From assembly GCA_020796225.1 (NCBI GenBank), contig CM036762.1, forward strand, positions 13,442,414 to 13,506,413: a DNA stretch of 64,000 bases, written 5' to 3'. The position numbers were made by a program, and so were the translations under genes. The stretch comes from Arion vulgaris (taxonomy: Eukaryota; Mollusca; Gastropoda; Stylommatophora; Arionidae). The notes below the pieces were generated by a model. It worked only from the letters and a program-made list of their open reading frames with translations. It did not search any database and was not told where the DNA came from. Below are positions 20,760 to 32,311 of this stretch, piece after piece; positions within the stretch are counted from its first letter, which is position 1; each line of letters opens with the position of its first letter.

Positions 20760-22525
20760 TGGAGTGATCAACAAATAAACAGATACAGGTATTAAGAGCT
20801 TCCGAAAAACAAATAGACAAACACGGGTATCATATTCGTTACTTCCTCTGGGGTTCTTGTAAGAAAACTCCTTGTGCTTATTCTGGAGTGACAACCCTTG
20901 ACACAGTTGTTGCAGGTAAAACTGGAGCTGATAAATAGGATTGTCTCTCTGCCCTATCTTTTGCCTCCACATGTGATGTTTTTCTTCTTTTCTTTTTGAG
21001 CCGCCCCTCACCATGCTTGCCTGTCTTTGTCCAGCCGCTACCAGTGTTCTTTATCTATGCCGCATGAAGTTAGATCACGCTTGCAGGTGTCAATGAGGCG
21101 TAATAATGGGCGCCCATGCTGTCTAGCACCAGATGCGAGTTGGCCATATAGAATGTTCTTTGGGATTCTATCATCGCTCATACGGCACACGTATCCCAGC
21201 CATCTCAGACTCAGTAAGGTGTACATGTTTGGAATGCCTGCACTGTCCAGGACTTCTATATTGGAGATGTGGTCTTGCCATCGGATGTTGTATATTCGCC
21301 TGAGACAGCGCATGTGGAAGGTGTTGAGGCGATGTTCTTGTCTAGCATATGTGGTCCATGTCTCACTACCATACAGCAGAGTGCTGAGAACACAAGCTTT
21401 ATATACTTGTGTCTTGGTGTTTCTTGTGAGTGCCCTGTTTTCCCATACACGCCTTGCTAATTTAAACATAGCAGTGGAGGCCTTCCCAATGCGACTACTA
21501 ATTTCACCATCGAGGGAGAGGTTGCTGCTGATGACAGAGCCAAGGTACGTGAAGGTGTTGACTACTTCAAGCGTATGACTACCAATGTTGATAGATGGGG
21601 ATCTGCTAATATCCTGGAACATTATATTTGTTTTCTTCAGGCCGAATTCATTTGATGCTGCAGCAAATCTGTCCATGAGGTGTTCTAGCCCTTCCTCTGT
21701 GTGTGATGTTAATGCTGCATCATCAGCAAATAGAAGTTCCCTGATGGTGACTCTTTGGACTTTGCTTTGAGTCGCACCATGTTGAATAATTTTCCATCTG
21801 ATCTTGTGTGGAGAAATATTCCTTCTTCTGCGGATTCAAAAGCATGAGAGAGAAGTAGGGAGAAAAATATTCCAAAGAGTGTGGGTGCAAGTACACACCC
21901 CTGCTTGACGCCGTTGTTGATAGGAAAAGCGCTGGAGGAGACCCATCAAACATCACTGTACCCTTCATGTTGTTATGGAATGATGTTATGATTTTAAGCA
22001 ATGTAGGATTGCAGCCGATTTTTCCAAAAGCTTGAAGAGGCCAACTCTACTCACTAGGTCAAATGCCTTTGTTAGATCTATGAAGGCAATGTACAGTGGC
22101 ATTCTTTGTTCTGGACATTTCTCCTGCAGTTGTCTCAAGGAGAATAACATGTTGATAGTGGATCTAAATCCACATTGTGACTCAGGGTATACTTGGTAAG
22201 CTAGCCTTTGTAACCTATTTAGTACTACGCGTGCGAAGACCTTCCCCACGATGCTGAGCAACGAGATACTACGGTAGTTGTTACAGTCATCACGATCACC
22301 TTTATTTTTATACAAGGCGATGATGTTTGCATCTCTCATGTCTTGAGGCACTTCTCCCTCCTCCCAGCATAGGCACAATAATTTATGCAGACTGGTCAGG
22401 AGAGTTTGTTTAGCACATTTGATTACTTCGGGTGGGAGTGCCCCTTTCCCATTTGCTAGGGTGTCAATTGCAATATTGATTTCTGCCTCTGAGGGTACCT
22501 GGTCTAATGTGCTCAGTAGCATGAA
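20760..22525 (-). pseudogene. RTE-type LINE reverse transcriptase, 5'-truncated
   Basis: The longest LINE here. From 22522 down: PSEAEINIAIDTLANGKG, LLCLCWEEGEVPQDMRDANI, NNYRSISLLSIVGKVFAR, YPESQCGFRSTINML, PLYIAFIDLTKAFD (first catalytic region). A frameshifted segment follows with HNNMKGTVMFDG; LLFADDAA (catalytic FADD, 21730-21719); TFTYLGSVISSNLSLDGEI; LYGSETWTTYARQEHRLNTF; RWLGYVCRMSD; and a C-terminal end near 20900 that keeps traces of the usual Cys/His cluster. The endonuclease half is absent. At least one frameshift near 21750-22000 prevents function. Core motifs are well preserved, so it is a fairly young copy. Confidence 0.85.
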
Positions 22526-22529
22526 CTAT

Positions 22530-22965
22530 AACACTGGTTTCTACATGCTTGTATCATTAAAACACATATAATTTATACCATATCACTAACTTCTTACTCT
22601 CCTTTTGCCGTCATACTGTTACCGGGTTGTTGCTCAGTGTTGTGGTTTTCTGTTTGTCTTGTGTTGCTCTAGTGGATTGGGTGATATTTATTTTTGCTTT
22701 TTGACAGGATTCTACTATCTCATCCAACCATTTTTTTCATGGGAAAAAAGAACTCAAAGATTCTATTTTCAAACCATGTAGTATGCTGGAAATAAGGTTT
22801 CACCTCTTTCCTATATTTGCGTTGGGAGAGTACCCGGCTTTCTTTCAGACCCAGAAACCTCCAACAACTCGAGGTGTGTAGTGCTATGCTTAGTGTAGAC
22901 TCCTACTGAGGTAGGGTACTCATTACTACATAAAAACACTCTAGAAGCTATTATCTCTCTCTCAA
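22530..22965. other. No feature recognised
   Basis: AT-rich, T-tracts; nothing assigned. Confidence 0.35.
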
Positions 22966-22969
22966 GATC

Positions 22970-23700
22970 TTTCTTTTTTTGGGCCATTTTGATCATTCTT
23001 ATTGTGATATATATAAACAGCCTTTGACAAGAACGTAGTTTTACGTCACATCATTCAACGCCATTTGGAGCTCTGGTGCTTATCCTTCGGCGACGTGTCC
23101 GGTTTCAGCCAGAGTTCACTTGGTTTGCTCTCCGTCAGCCTTTGGCTGTCCCCAGTCTACCTGCAAGGCAGCAGGTTGCTATTTTCTTTTAGGGTAGCCA
23201 CCCTTAGACAACCTACCCTCCTGGGTTGTTGAGCATCATCTGCCCAGGTTATCTGTCTTTTTGGGCTACTTGGTTTGCCTACTGTCCAAATTTGTGTACG
23301 GTTTGCTCCGCTAGTCTTTGATTGTCCCCAATCTAACTACAAGGCAACAGTAGTTTCCTGAGAGCGGAAAGTCGCACTGGATTCAAGCCTCTGCTGGGCG
23401 TTCCAGTTTTTCTGCACATTTGGGTGGTCAGCTCACCCTACGCTTGCCAAGCCCCATCGTTTCTCAACTCTGCCCCCATTTCAGGGCTCTTGAGTTTCGC
23501 CGCCCTGTGGGAACACGTGCAACTCAGCTAGGTCTCCACCTCCGCCTGAGTTTGCCCATGCGGGCGAACGTCTCTTCTCTGGATGCACCCCTCATCCCTT
23601 TATGCTTTTCTCATCGGCTGGGAGAGATGTGCATTAACAGTAACTGGGATTCCGCTCATCTGTGTTGAGACGCGGCCATCGTAAATACTGGCCTTCGCGC
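22970..23700 (-). mobile_element. GC-rich repeat with family C short-element module
   Basis: 22970-23160 carries a tail like family A's (ggccattttgatcattctta, ttgtgatatatat, tgacaagaacgtag) followed by a distinct body: catttggagctctggtgctt, atccttcggcgacgtg, ccggtttcagccag. The same body occurs at 61590-61690, and a related tail plus ccggtttcagccag occurs at 28940-29090. 23400-23700 is unusually GC-rich for the window and shares gggct-ttgagtttcgcc and ctggatgcacc-ctcatcc with 29890-29960. Whether the two parts are one element is unclear. Confidence 0.6.
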
Positions 23701-23803
23701 AATATTTTTCATGATGGAGGGTGAGGTGGATTATTCAAGCGTGTTTAGTAAACATATGGACATTTTAGTAAACATACAGACTCAACCAGACTTCTTTAGT
23801 AAA

Positions 23804-24230
23804 CATAACAAAATAACGATGCCTAGTAAGTGCTGTGTACCAAAATGTAGATCAAATTACGATTGTAATTATATATGTATAATATAAGTTAATTTAACAA
23901 GTACCTTGTTCAGTAAATGTAACTTGTAAACATAACAACAAAATAACGATGCCTAGTAAGTGATGTGTACCAAAATATAGATCAAATTACGATTATAATT
24001 ATATATGTAGCATTTAAGTTAATTTAACAAGTAAATCATGCAAAGATTTAGAACAGCACCAACTGTTGACTATTACATGACAATGGCTCATGATAATCTG
24101 GTTGAAGCAATTAGTTTATCATCCACAATAAGCACTAGTTTTGTGCCGGAGAAAAAATTCAAATTCCTCCCTGAACAGTTGCATCTGGTCAAAACTCCAG
24201 ATAACAGAAAATGATATAGCAATAACACTC
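23804..24230 (+). pseudogene. THAP/P-element-like transposase remnant with duplicated start
   Basis: ATG at 23819 opens MPSKCCVPKCRSNYDCNY, which matches the start of a THAP zinc finger (C-x-x-x-C with the MPSKC lead), then stops. An almost identical copy begins at 23949, 130 bp on, with a TGA at the fifth codon. Downstream, 24155-24240 reads FVPEKKFKFLPEQLHLVKTPDNRK then YSNNTQCFAFM, like the region after the THAP finger in THAP9/P-type transposases. Stops and a missing core mark it as a relic. Confidence 0.5.
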
Positions 24231-24231
24231 A

Positions 24232-24640
24232 GTGTTTTGCATTTATGACATATTAAATTGAACCTGATCTGTCCTCATATCACCTGGATATGAGGATAAG
24301 TTCTTAGCCACGTCAAACCATAAGGAGATCGTCATTCAAATTGTAACTACCAGTCACATGAAATTCTCATTAGACAGTACTGTTTATGTCTGCGGAGCTC
24401 AAAAAGAAATATTTTATTGTCTGCGGTTCCAACATTTTCCTCAACAATGATATAAAAATCAGGAATGTTCAATGCAATGTTCAGCAAGCTGCTTCTTCAC
24501 AAAAAGGAAAGGAGCAAAATTCAGTAGTAGATAAATATATTTGTGTAATACTGTTTAGTTTATGTGCTAATCAAGTTGTAGTGTGGTGAAAATTGATTGG
24601 CACAGCATTTTGTTTTCCCTTGTTATCCTGTATCACTAGT
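24232..24640. other. Possible further P-element-like debris
   Basis: A short open stretch at 24386-24589 (SAELKKKYFIVCGSNIF) might continue the same relic; there is no clear motif. Confidence 0.25.
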
Positions 24641-24644
24641 GATC

Positions 24645-24975
24645 TCTTCGGACATAATGTATCAAAAGTTGTCACATAGACTTGATCTCCTTCGACATAA
24701 TGTATCAAAAGTTGTCATGTAGACTATTGATCTCCTTACATAATGTATCAAAAGTTGTCATGTAGACTATTGATCTCATTCGACATAATGTATCAAAAGT
24801 TGTCATGTAGACTATTGATCTCCGACATAATGTAATAAAAGTTGTCATGTAGACTATTGATCTCATTCGACATAATGTAATAAAAGCTGGTATGTAGACT
24901 ATTGATCTCATTCAACATAATGTAATAAAAGCTGGTATGTAGACTATTGATCTCCTTCGACATAATGTACAAAAA
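24645..24975. repeat. ~45-bp tandem repeat, 7-8 copies
   Basis: Units contain gacataatgta-caaaagttgt and catgtagactattgatctc. Later units change to gtaataaaagctggtatg. Minus-strand ORFs across it are products of the repeat. Confidence 0.92.
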
Positions 24976-24979
24976 GTTC

Positions 24980-25415
24980 TTGGCCACGACAAACCAGAAG
25001 CTGTGATGTTGTACAAACATGTGGCTTACTTATTCATGGATAACTGATGAGAAACTACCATAAGCTGATGTAAGTACACTAGTAATCATATATAAATTAC
25101 TCCTCACTCTGAAGTATTCTGTATAAAATTAAACTAAAATAGTATGTGAGAGCAACAACTATAGCTACTCATCATAAAACTTCTACTGTAATACACACAT
25201 GCATCCAACAACAAGTTTCTAACATCTGCAAGATGTATTGTCTAGATCAGCGTTTCTCAATAGTAACAGACAATAGTTAGTCTGTGCGAATACACCGCCT
25301 CAGCCTGTGATGTCACATGGCAATATTGCCGTCTGCGCTGCGGCCATTATAGAGAAAGCCGTGGTTGAGCGCGGATCTCATCCAACATGACTACATCTGC
25401 CTCACTACTTATACC
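24980..25415. other. No gene recognised
   Basis: Includes a GC-richer stretch around 25300-25390 that I could not assign. Confidence 0.3.
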
Positions 25416-25419
25416 AAAG

Positions 25420-25560
25420 TAGCGCTCCCTTGATCCCTACCCGCTTAGCCAGACCGGAATCAATGTATGTTTCCAGGGTCACCATGTGGAGCTGGGGTAG
25501 GATCTTGATTAGTGCCAGCTCACTAATCCTGGCTCAACGTTGTCCTTTTGCACATTTGAC
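25420..25560. repeat. Repeat shared with 30095-30230
   Basis: Both loci share ttagccagaccggaa-ca, gtttccagggtcacc, gtggag-tggggt and taatcctggctca-like words in the same order. In the second locus it is the end of a larger GC-rich block. Confidence 0.7.
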
Positions 25561-25574
25561 CCCTCATGTATCTA

Positions 25575-25900
25575 ACTAATTGTCTTCGCAGAATCTTGGG
25601 AATCTTTTGGCCAGTAAAAATATCCAATAACCAACTACTCCAAGACACAAGACAAGAGGCAATGAATGACATACTCAAAAGAGAAATGGTCGTGACAGCT
25701 ATGAGAATGAGACAAGCAAATGCCTGCAGGTAGCCTCACTTGAGAACCAGAGGGAAAGAGAAAACAGACTCACGACAACATGGAGCGCATGATGAAGAGG
25801 AACTGACACCGCATTCTGGACCGGAGTTCAATGAAAGGGTTTCAGGGACAGGAGAGCATGGAAGTCTTTCTGAAGCCAGGTCACTAGGCATGCCGGATTA
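25575..25900 (+). pseudogene. RTE-type LINE reverse-transcriptase thumb fragment
   Basis: Reads LRRILGIFWPVKISNNQLLQ then DTRQEAMNDILKREM, which corresponds to the CLRKI-x-W-x-x-x-ISN-LL region of RTE LINEs. It starts directly after the repeat at 25420-25560 and loses frame after about 25730. Confidence 0.5.
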
Positions 25901-25929
25901 AGTAGCTGAAGAAGTATCTAACTAAACTA

Positions 25930-26425
25930 GTAAATGTACAACAACAAAATAATCAATGAGAAACAGTCCTCCCAAACAAGTATTATACACGATAATGAAC
26001 ATTTCTTATCCCAAGTCATCGAAACAAGTCATTAAGTATTGTACAGCAAGACAATAAACATTTATTATCCATAGTTTTCACAGAACCAGTTGTTTAGTTT
26101 AGTCATGGAATCATCATTATTACACATTGAAACAATTAGTTCATAAGTGTTTCAATCTCCTCCTCAGTATGCATCTCAGCGTGTGGCGACTAACAACATG
26201 TTCTTTGTTAGTTTGCTATTCTTATTTGACTATCAGTATAGTGTTCTTGTATAGCTACACAACATTTTACTTGAAATTCTTGCAGTCTGGTTAGAGTTGT
26301 AGATTCATCACTATTACTTGAATCATTTACATGTCCTCTCTCCCCTTAGGAATTTAGAATATCAGCCTGGTAATTTGCATGTCTGCTTTTTACAGCAGCC
26401 ATACCTGCAAGCCTCTAGGTACATT
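25930..26425. other. No feature recognised
   Basis: Loose repetition of aataaacatt-attat-cc-agt words at about 25990 and 26050; otherwise nothing. Confidence 0.35.
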
Positions 26426-26429
26426 CATT

Positions 26430-26880
26430 TTCCCTTACACCTGCATGCTCTGGTACAAAAATAAAACTGATTTTTGTCAGCCTAGACCTCCTCAGCAACT
26501 ACAACCATTGTCTCAGAGCCCAGCCTTTTCAATCTTTCTGAGCATACATACCCATTGAGTCACCGATAAAACATGCATGGATAAAAGTATGTGACTCCAG
26601 CCAGACCATCTCTTTAGTTACTGTCACGATTTCCATAGTGAAACGGCTTGTAGCCATGGCAAAACCCCCATTGTCTTCCTTCACAACCTCCCCTCTGACT
26701 TGAGCAGTGAAAGCCCATGAGAGTTGCATGTGTCGAATCACTGACCCATCTGTACAAATTATTTCATCGTTCTCAAAATGAACGCCTGAACTTCTGCCTT
26801 CACAAGCACTGGATTTTCTCGCCTGTATTCTATACCTAGTCTGATACATACTGAAATTGATTCCTATTGGCATTGGTATC
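26430..26880 (-). pseudogene. RNase H-LINE fragment
   Basis: The minus-strand translation gives FENDEIICTDGSVIRHMQ (first catalytic Asp; compare IYTDGSVIRHEK at 12994-14200), SWAFTAQVRGEVVKED, FTMEIVTVTKEMVWLESH (Glu) and ACFIGDSMGM (Asp). The C-terminal third is missing. It belongs to the same lineage as the 12994-14200 element. Confidence 0.75.
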
Positions 26881-27084
26881 CATTTTCACCAGGTTCAATG
26901 ACTTTACGTGAATACAATCCTCGACCTGACCCATCCAAGATTTTCCTCTTTTCAACCTGTTTCCTTTTTCTTTCTACATTTTCATGTACAGGTTGTCAAT
27001 GCTGACACACAAGATGTGTGCAAAAACACAATAAATATCCCTGAGTCCAAAGGAATATTATTATTACATAAAGATAAATAGTCT

Positions 27085-27331
27085 TCTTCTTTGCGTTCGT
27101 TCTTTACGCCAATTTTAATCACTCTTTGTGATATGTTTGATCTTTACAAGAACGTGTATATGTTGCACATTGGTTTGGTAGGCCCCTAAACGCATAGACT
27201 TCTACACGTTTAGGACATGTGCATCTGAATTTCAGCCAAACCTCCTTAGTCCCCTCTTACGACATGCGTGGAAGGTAACAGTGGTTCTATTCTTTACACC
27301 CCAAATTTGGGGCCCGGTAACCACTCGGGCG
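27085..27331 (-). mobile_element. Family A short retroelement, full length
   Basis: A complete 247-bp copy in reverse orientation, from tcttctttgcgttcg to the head gcccggtaaccactcgggcg. The flanking gataaatagtct at 27073-27084 and 27332-27343 is an exact 12-bp target-site duplication, fixing both ends. Confidence 0.93.
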
Positions 27332-27344
27332 GATAAATAGTCTA

Positions 27345-28390
27345 ACTTCAGCGAATCAGATTAGAGTGCAATGGCTTAGTTGTGTGTAACGCACCATTAA
27401 TCACTTCCTGGTCTGCCAAGTTAGATGGTAATATCATACTTAAAACTTCCCTAAATAGCCCTTATTCATTATAATACTATTTTTTTTATAATCTGACTAA
27501 AATACTGAGAAAAACTGTTAATGTGTAAGCTATGAGTGTGTATACATAAATAAATAAATATATATATATATGCTAGTTTTATTACAATATGTACATGTTT
27601 TTTCTTTACATTTTTATGTTTATATTATTATCATTTAGGAATATTTAAAATAGCAAATGATCTATAAAAGTTTTATTGATGTTTGCAAAAGCTTGGTACA
27701 ATGGCTAAATGCAATTTAAAAAAAAAAAATATTGATAAATAATAGCAGTTTAAACTTAAAAATAAAAAACAGCATTATTGAAACATACACTACATTAAAT
27801 ACTGTTGTTTATTCATCAAGTCAGTTATCATTTGATTCGTACTCAGTTGTTACAGAATCTATTTTCAGTGCTAAATGAGGTTTTGATACATCATTTATGA
27901 TTTTTCTCAGCAAATAGTCAGACATTTTATAGGTGATGGGCAAACAACACCATTAGGAACTTATTGTTTGATTCTACATGTTGTATGCTGTGTGAGAAGT
28001 GAAATTCTTCACCTCTCTTGTATCCTTTGATTGATAAAGACCTTTTGGTCAAAAAGTTGCTGTGTATTGTTATTGTATTTTATAAAACTACAGTACTTTG
28101 TTTTTATATGTTTCTCCATTGCTACATAGTTTAACTGTAGTCTTCCATTATATCGATATTATTGTCCACTATTGAAGTCTGCACTCAACGGAGGACTCAA
28201 TTCTGCACTGGCACACAGCACAGGCCACCATTACCCGGTCACATTCCAGACAGTTGCACATACACATGCATGGCCAATTGACTGTCTGTCTTGGTCTTTG
28301 GAAGCAGGTGGCACATTTATGTAAATATGCCATGCTTGAACCTGTAATATAAAATAGAACATACTAAAATCTGACTGAAATGAAAATCGT
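27345..28390. other. AT-rich, no gene recognised
   Basis: Contains a short aataaataaata(ta)n microsatellite at about 27547-27571 and poly-A/T runs. No exon supported. Confidence 0.4.
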
Positions 28391-28394
28391 GGCA

Positions 28395-28628
28395 TATTCT
28401 TTTTACAGGACTTTGTCATCAACAACAGCAAACGAGTCATAAATTTTCTAGGCACCACTTATACGTTCAGTAGTTTGCCAATGCTTTTGAATGCTGAGGT
28501 CTATTTTTACAGTTTGTAAAAATTTAAGGGAACTAATTTGCTTCCAAACTTGCCCACCACAGAGTTTAAACCAGGTACGCTTGGGTTGTGATCAAGCTCA
28601 CTACCGCTTAAGCTAAAAACTGACTACT
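28395..28628 (-). mobile_element. tRNA-derived SINE (T family), diverged
   Basis: Matches the copies at 6805 and 55141: tacaggactttgtcatc, ttttctaggcacca-ttat, acgttcagtagtttgcc, and the tRNA-like head with GCTTAAGCGGTAGTGAGC and GGTTTAAACTC where the A and B boxes lie. More mutated than the other two; the B box has changed. Confidence 0.75.
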
Positions 28629-28929
28629 GAACCAAATTGTTAAGGACACTATAATAAACGTTACCAAAAACTTGCATGATGGTTCACAGTATGCAGTCTG
28701 AAAAGACGTTGGACAAAGCTACTTGTTTATAGTTGAAACCAAAGTAGTCAGGTCGTATTTTATCTGCGCTATTGTTCGAGTGGCATTTGACTGGGGAGGG
28801 AGGTGGTAAAAACGTGTTACGCTGAACATTATTTATACTTTATCAATTTGTGTAATCTGTAGGTGTATCTTATACCAGCTTGACTGTAGCTACAGCTGAA
28901 AGCTGTCATATCTGATCCTGAACATTTCC

Positions 28930-30235
28930 TCTTTTCTTCTTCTTCTGCGATCGTTCTTCACGGCCAATTTGATCATTCTTATTGTGATGTATAATTGGTC
29001 CACTGGCAAGAACGGAGTGATATACGTCGGAACGATTGTGCGCCCATGGTGACTAGGCCCGCCCGTCCGGTTTCAGCCAGCTTTTGATTTACTAGGGTGA
29101 ACTTTCCCTAGGGTACGATCCTTTCTGCAGACTATGTCGGCTCAGGATCTACGCCTTTAGATCAACTTTGCCGTATATTTGGGCTTTGTGATCACGCCAG
29201 GACAGTGAGTTACGCTGTTTAGCCCGTCTGACTGAGAAATATTTCTCGGGCTTGTCAGCTTGTCCTCGGACGGCGTCTTACTCGAATAAAATACAGTGTA
29301 AAGTATCGGCCTTCGCCAATGTTCGGATCCGAACTTCCTGCCTGATCCGTACATTGTTGGCCTTGCTTTACCGTACAATTTTTAGTTTGATCCGGAGAAG
29401 GAACATTCTCAGCCTTTTATAGACGCGCATTGGTACGTGGCAATTTGCAATTAACCTCGAAAGCACCGGCATGGGGCAGAGTACAAACAATGTAGAGGGT
29501 TGTTTCAGTCGGCGCTATCAGCGTAACTGAGGATTTTGCGCTCGCCACCATCACCCGCCCCAGTTATTCCGGGATGTTAGTTACGACTGCAATCGAACCT
29601 TGCCCGGTTGCCCCAAGGCTGGCAGTTCCGTTAGGTATCACCAACCTCAGTTCTCCGAGAATGTTACTTTTTTATCGACAGTACCTTGACGGTTTTCCCA
29701 GGGCAGGTAGTTTCGTTATGCATTTAAACGCAACTTGTTCTTTAGCGCTCGGCAAACCTTGCCCAGTACATGTATCTGCACAAGGGTACCAATGCGGGTC
29801 AGTTGCAATCTTCTCTGCACCAACACGAGGGTAGACTTTTATTCGTTACGGTCCTGTCTTATTTATTTTTGCCGATGGGCTGGCAATGTTTGCCCCTCCT
29901 CAGGGCTTCGAGCTTCGCCCTACGTGGGCATACGTTTGGTCACTGGATGCACCTCTCATCCATGTCAGAGACGTTTCGTTGCGTTCAGGGACTTGAGCAA
30001 TATCTTGTTGGACATCAGTCAGGAGATTTGTGCATTTTGTTTATATGTATCTGTATTGCATTTCCGATTGCACTGCCACCACTACCAGTAGTTCTCTCTC
30101 CCGATCCCTGCCCCTCTTAGCCAGACCGGAACCAGAGTCTGTTTCCAGGGTCACCGCGTGGAGGTTGGGGGCAGGGTCTTGGTTAGCGCGTCCCTCGCTA
30201 ACCCTGGCTCATGTTACCACCATGACCTCATGAGC
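28930..30235 (-). mobile_element. GC-rich composite repeat with family C-like tail
   Basis: 28930-29090 has a GAAGAAG terminus and a tail-like module (ggccaatttgatcattctta, ttgtgatgtata, actggcaagaacgg), then ccggtttcagccag as in the copies at 22970 and 61590. The rest to 30235 is much richer in G and C than its surroundings and shares words with 23400-23700 and 25420-25560. It contains ORFs of about 116-118 codons at 29735-30120 that show no recognisable domain. It may be one long element or several nested ones. Confidence 0.5.
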
Positions 30236-30289
30236 CTTTGACCCCCATTTCCACTTTTCAAAATGTTCTATCCATTCTAATTATGATCA

Positions 30290-30700
30290 ATTCTTCTTCT
30301 TGAACGCTCCATATCAATCACTTGTTAACCACTCTTTGTGATTTGTATCTTCTTCTTTGTCGTTCTTACGACCAATTTTAACCACTCTGTGTGATATGTT
30401 TGATCTTTGCCAAGAACGTGTATATGTTGCACATTGGTTTAGTAGGCCCCTAAACGCATAGACTTCTGCACGTTTAGGACATGTGCATCCGATTTCAGGC
30501 AAACCTCCTTAGTCGCCTCTTACGACATGCGTGGCAGGTAACAGTGGTTCTATTCTTTACACCCCAAATTTGGGCCCCGGTAACCACTCGGGTGTGTGAT
30601 TTGTATGCGACCTGAGCCTAAGAGCAATTGTGCGCTGTGCCAGTTATGTGCCTATAAGTAGGCCAGCACATCCAATTTCTGCAACGCTTTTTATTTACTC
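30290..30700 (-). mobile_element. Family B short retroelement interrupted by family A
   Basis: The tail part (tcttcttgaacgctccatat, cttgttaaccactctttgtg) is at 30293-30348 and the body resumes at 30595 (gtatgcgacctgagcctaag, gtaggccagcacatcc) to about 30720; the head is missing. A family A element separates them, with tgtgatttgtat repeated on both sides (30337-30348, 30595-30606). Deleting A and one repeat restores contiguous B sequence. Confidence 0.9.
30349..30594 (-). mobile_element. Family A short retroelement inside family B
   Basis: A 246-bp full-length copy, from cttcttctttgtcg to gtaaccactcgggtg, with an exact 12-bp target duplication in a family B element. It shows family A was active after this B copy had inserted. 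Confidence 0.93.
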
Positions 30701-30829
30701 TGGTAGCTTCCCTAGACCCCTACCTCTGTACATAGATCCATATAATTATAACCAAGAATCAAATTCTGTTTACATATCACAGCTGCCATGGTGGAAGAAA
30801 CTATGCTATAAAAATGCCAGAAAATGATG

Positions 30830-31185
30830 TGGAGAAAACAAAGTAGGATACAACGAGACATTGCAACATAAATACATTCAACAGAAAAGCGCAGACAATA
30901 GTCTTCAGACTTAGAACGGCATGCTGCGTTCTCAGAGCACACATCCATAAAATTGTTCTCAGGGACTTGGCTGCCTGCCCCTGTGGAGCAACAAAGCAGT
31001 TCGCAAAGATCATCATGCAAGACTGCAACCGAGTGAGAATGGAAATCTGCCCAACAGAAACAACCTTCAGAACAAACTATGGGAGACCGTGAAGACCTAG
31101 GTGAAGTGACTGCTATGTTTAGACACATATCAAGTAGTCACATAGCAGAAGTTGATTACACAAGAAGAAGCTATAGAAATGTTCT
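30830..31185 (+). pseudogene. RNase H-LINE (second lineage) 3' end
   Basis: In broken frames gives IVFRLRTACCVLRAHIHKI then DLAACPCGATKQFAKIIMQD, aligning with VIFRLRTGHCRLNKHLYRL and the Cys/His end of the 18157-18714 copy. It ends near an acacaagaagaag tail. The protein end is frameshifted. Confidence 0.65.
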
Positions 31186-31273
31186 AAGCAATATGTAAAC
31201 CTGTTTTACTCAAATTTTACTTACTTAAAAGTTCACTCTTGTCTCTTTCCTCCTGTATGCTCACACATTGCTC

Positions 31274-31380
31274 CTAGCAACATTTCGGATAGCGATAGTC
31301 ACCATCATTATGAATATGTACATCAGTTGGTATTGAAAATGGAGGATTTGCTACACGTATGCCAGTGATTATGTTACCTT
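31274..31380 (-). CDS. Candidate terminal exon of an unrecognised gene
   Basis: The minus strand has a strong acceptor TTTTTGTTTAG (ending 31381), then two bases completing a codon and 34 codons GNIITGIRVANPPFSIP then TDVHIHNDGDYRYPKCC before TAG at 31276-31274. The other two frames close within four codons. The entry phase (1 nt carried in) matches the donor at 32647/32646 of the next exon upstream. No domain recognised. Confidence 0.5.
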
Positions 31381-31497
31381 CTAAACAAAAATAAATAATT
31401 AAAATGATTTATATTGTTTTGTACAATTTAGAATATAATCAGAATAGTATTCTTCGAACAAATTTAGAAGATATTAAGGATAATAAACATCTTTATT

Positions 31498-31548
31498 TCT
31501 TCTATATATCATCCACTTGTTAAACAGTGATCTGTATGTGATCTAAGC
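31498..31548 (-). mobile_element. Family B tail fragment
   Basis: catccacttgttaaacag and gatctgtatgtgatctaag match the family B tail module; nothing else of the element remains. Confidence 0.5.
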
Positions 31549-31609
31549 AGGCAGTGTGAAACATGGATATATAGGTGTGAAACATGGATATTTAACAAGG
31601 CAGTGGAAA

Positions 31610-31945
31610 AACATATATGTGCTTGTAAATATAAGTGTTACAGAAGAGTCCTCTATATATCATAGACAGAGAAGAGAACAAATAAATCTATCCAGAAAGA
31701 ACTGAAAATCAAAGAAAACTGGCTGATGCTACAAATAAGAAATTGAAATATACTGAACATATAAAATATGAAAGGTTGGATATGAGAAGGACACACTCCA
31801 GCAAAAAGGAGAAGAGGAAGACCATGGAGAAGATCGATTCAGGATGTAACTGATGATTTGAGCATGACTGCTGCTGAGGCATATGAGAGAGAGAAATTCC
31901 GAAGGACTGTTAGGGTGGCAAAGCTATTTGACGATGAGTAGACTA
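31610..31945 (+). pseudogene. RTE-type LINE C-terminal fragment
   Basis: Homologous to 12680-12993 plus 14212-14250. Reads ELKIKENWLMLQIR, then GRPWRRSIQDVTDDLSMTAA and EAYEREKFRRTVRVAKLFDD before a stop at 31939. This copy is uninterrupted and confirms the join inferred for the split copy. Confidence 0.75.
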
Positions 31946-31949
31946 CAAT

Positions 31950-32305
31950 AAAATGTATTATGAGTGGTGAAAGATAAACAACACGTGATAGTGTTATAAA
32001 GAACATGAATAGGTAATGAGTTTTGATAGTGAGGTCATTTTCAAACATATAGCACACGAAAATTACACATATATAATTAATTAATCTATGAAGTAACACA
32101 ATAATAAAAATATACCTTGTACAATTAGGGATATAAAAACTGGTCTGGAAAAGGTAACATAAGTAGTTTAAGCATAATAAGGAACACAACAATAAATAAT
32201 TTTTTTTAAAAAGAGAATGATGGGAAGTGTACTATGCAAAAGTGTGTAAATGGTTGATCACCGGGCATAGTTGTAAACATAATATTTTTAATGTAAATTT
32301 ACTTA
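31950..32305. other. No feature recognised
   Basis: AT-rich intronic sequence of the candidate gene. Confidence 0.35.
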
Positions 32306-32311
32306 ATCATT

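Noticed and set aside
21027..21578. 183-codon plus-strand ORF
   Set aside because: Antisense shadow of the RTE reverse transcriptase at 20760-22525.
24705..25020. Overlapping repeat-rich minus-strand ORFs
   Set aside because: Translation of the ~45-bp tandem repeat in two frames; no independent coding support.
29735..30120. Overlapping 116-118-codon ORFs in the GC-rich block
   Set aside because: Three overlapping frames are open at once, as expected from GC-rich composition; no domain, and part lies in a repeat shared with other loci.
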